Of a stretch of 64,000 bases of DNA, positions 63,210 to 64,000 are shown piece by piece. Positions within the stretch are counted from its first letter, which is position 1; each line of letters begins with the position of its first letter. The DNA lies in contig CP019154.1 in the NCBI GenBank assembly GCA_002844335.1, positions 2,170,001 through 2,234,000 on the forward strand, written 5' to 3'. The notes beneath the pieces were generated by a model. The model made no database searches, had not been told where the DNA came from, and was given only the letters and a program-made list of their open reading frames with translations. This DNA comes from Haloarcula taiwanensis. GTDB taxonomy: Archaea; Halobacteriota; Halobacteria; Halobacteriales; Haloarculaceae. The position numbers were made by a program, and so were the translations under genes.

Positions 63210-63995
63210 TCACTCCGCCGGGTTCGGCACGGCCCGGTCGCCGTCCCACGAGAGCACGCCTTCGACAGCGAGTTTCTCAATGTGGGCCAGCACCGTCGCG
63301 CGGGCCAGGTCGCGCACGCCGGTGAGGTCCTTTTCGTAGGCGGCGTCGAGGATTTCGTCCAGCGTAGTGGCGCCGTGGTCGACAGCGTCCCGAACACGCC
63401 GCTCACGCTCCAGTCGGTGATTGATGAGTCGTGCACAGGTCTCCCGTGGCGTCTCGATACGCGGGCCGTGACCCGGTAACAGCACGTCGGGGTTTCTGGC
63501 GTGGAGGCGGCGCAGTGACGCGAGATAGGCCCGAACGTCGCCCTCGGGTGCACCGACGACGACGCTGCCCTCAGCGACGGCGAGGTCGCCGGAGACGACG
63601 GCCCCGTCTGTTGCGAAGGCAACGTGCTCCGGCGCGTGTCCCGGCGTATCGATGACGGTCACTGGGCCGGCATCAGTCGGAATCGTCGTCCCTCCGCTGA
63701 ACAGTCTGTCCGGGGAAACGCCGGTCGTAGCTTCAAACGCGCCTGCTCGACCGTGGCGCGCCCACACCGTCGCGCCCGTCTCTCCGGCGTAGTGTGCAAC
63801 GGCACCAGCGTGGTCAGGGTGATGGTGCGTGAGCGCAATGTGTGCGAGGGTGCGGTCGCTGAGAAGCGAATCGAGCGCATCGTTCGTCGCCGCAGGGTCC
63901 ACGAGAAGCGCCGCCTCGTCGCCACAAACGTATGCCGCCGTGTTGCCAGTTGGTGCCCGTGTCGAGACGGGTACGTCGGCCCGCTGCCAGTTCAT
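63210..63995 (-). CDS. Metallo-beta-lactamase-fold hydrolase
   Basis: A 261-residue MBL hydrolase of the LACTB2/glyoxalase II-like group. Zinc ligands: THHHPDHAG near residue 57, later His in DTPGHAPEH, Asp in VVSGDLAVAEG and His in LLPGHGPRIE. The C-terminal ~65 residues form a winged-helix-like extension (VAHIEKLAVEGVLSWDG-type end) as in LACTB2 proteins. The start at 63995 lies six bases from the window edge. It is a possible thioester hydrolase or nuclease-like enzyme, and the substrate is unknown. Confidence 0.88.
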   Translation of the reverse strand: MNWQRADVPVSTRAPTGNTAAYVCGDEAALLVDPAATNDALDSLLSDRTLAHIALTHHHPDHAGAVAHYAGETGATVWARHGRAGAFEATTGVSPDRLFSGGTTIPTDAGPVTVIDTPGHAPEHVAFATDGAVVSGDLAVAEGSVVVGAPEGDVRAYLASLRRLHARNPDVLLPGHGPRIETPRETCARLINHRLERERRVRDAVDHGATTLDEILDAAYEKDLTGVRDLARATVLAHIEKLAVEGVLSWDGDRAVPNPAE

Positions 63996-64000
63996 GCCGG

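Overview
The window reads as a chromosomal segment of a haloarchaeon, most likely Haloarcula or a close relative. The evidence is high GC, strongly acidic proteins, Tat-type lipoproteins, many leaderless genes with a TATA-like element 20-35 bp before the start codon, and archaeal markers (20S proteasome, RfcL, Pth2, MfnA, archaeal 4-phosphopantoate-beta-alanine ligase, HTH_10 regulators). It is core chromosome. I saw no rRNA, tRNA, insertion sequence, CRISPR array or defence island.

Layout. 1-2.6 kb: three exported proteins (a PKD surface protein cut by the window edge, a CAP-domain protein, a Tat lipoprotein). 2.7-4.3 kb: HMG-CoA synthase for archaeal lipid synthesis, followed by an array of six hairpins. 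4.3-7.6 kb: small membrane protein, HTH regulator, type IV pilin-like protein and the large clamp-loader subunit RfcL. 7.6-10.8 kb: four-gene polar amino-acid ABC importer. 10.9-17.2 kb: short heme A synthase, soluble chemotaxis transducer, malic enzyme (MaeB), RNase H-like protein. 17.3-23.9 kb: a micro-protein, phosphoribosyltransferase, TruD, a zinc micro-protein, MFS and AtoE carriers, a 2-hydroxyacid dehydrogenase. 24-28.1 kb: thiamine salvage locus (ThiR-like repressor diverging from tenA-tenA-symporter-small membrane protein). 28.2-30.5 kb: UspA, proteasome psmA-psmB, Pth2. 30.9-38.4 kb: repeat-bearing surface protein, dCTP deaminase with a second HTH-ThiN regulator and a methyltransferase, the thiazole synthase Thi4, and several haloarchaeal proteins of unknown role. 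38.4-44.7 kb: complete histidine utilisation operon hutUGIH with a divergent HTH_10 regulator. 44.7-54.3 kb: double-AAA ATPase coupled to the CoA-pathway ligase, PhzF-like protein, PEP synthase, a RecA-fold protein, MfnA decarboxylase, VTT membrane protein. 54.3-64 kb: MetG, NfeD-SPFH membrane pair, regulators, sensor kinase, TRAM protein, YkgJ-type protein and an MBL hydrolase.

How the genes connect. Thiamine is a theme: ThiR, two TenA paralogues of different active-site type, a candidate transporter and the Cys-type Thi4. The tenA and thi4 upstream regions share a similar palindrome that I propose as a common operator. MfnA and the 4-phosphopantoate ligase both feed CoA synthesis. PpsA and MaeB are gluconeogenic, and ppsA carries a strong 20-bp palindrome resembling the TrmB operator.

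The most unusual feature is the array at 4047-4249. Six consecutive hairpins are all capped by GNA triloops, five closed by C-G, mostly with GA/GA flanks and a covarying base pair. It begins one base after the HMG-CoA synthase stop codon and looks like an uncharacterised structured repeat.
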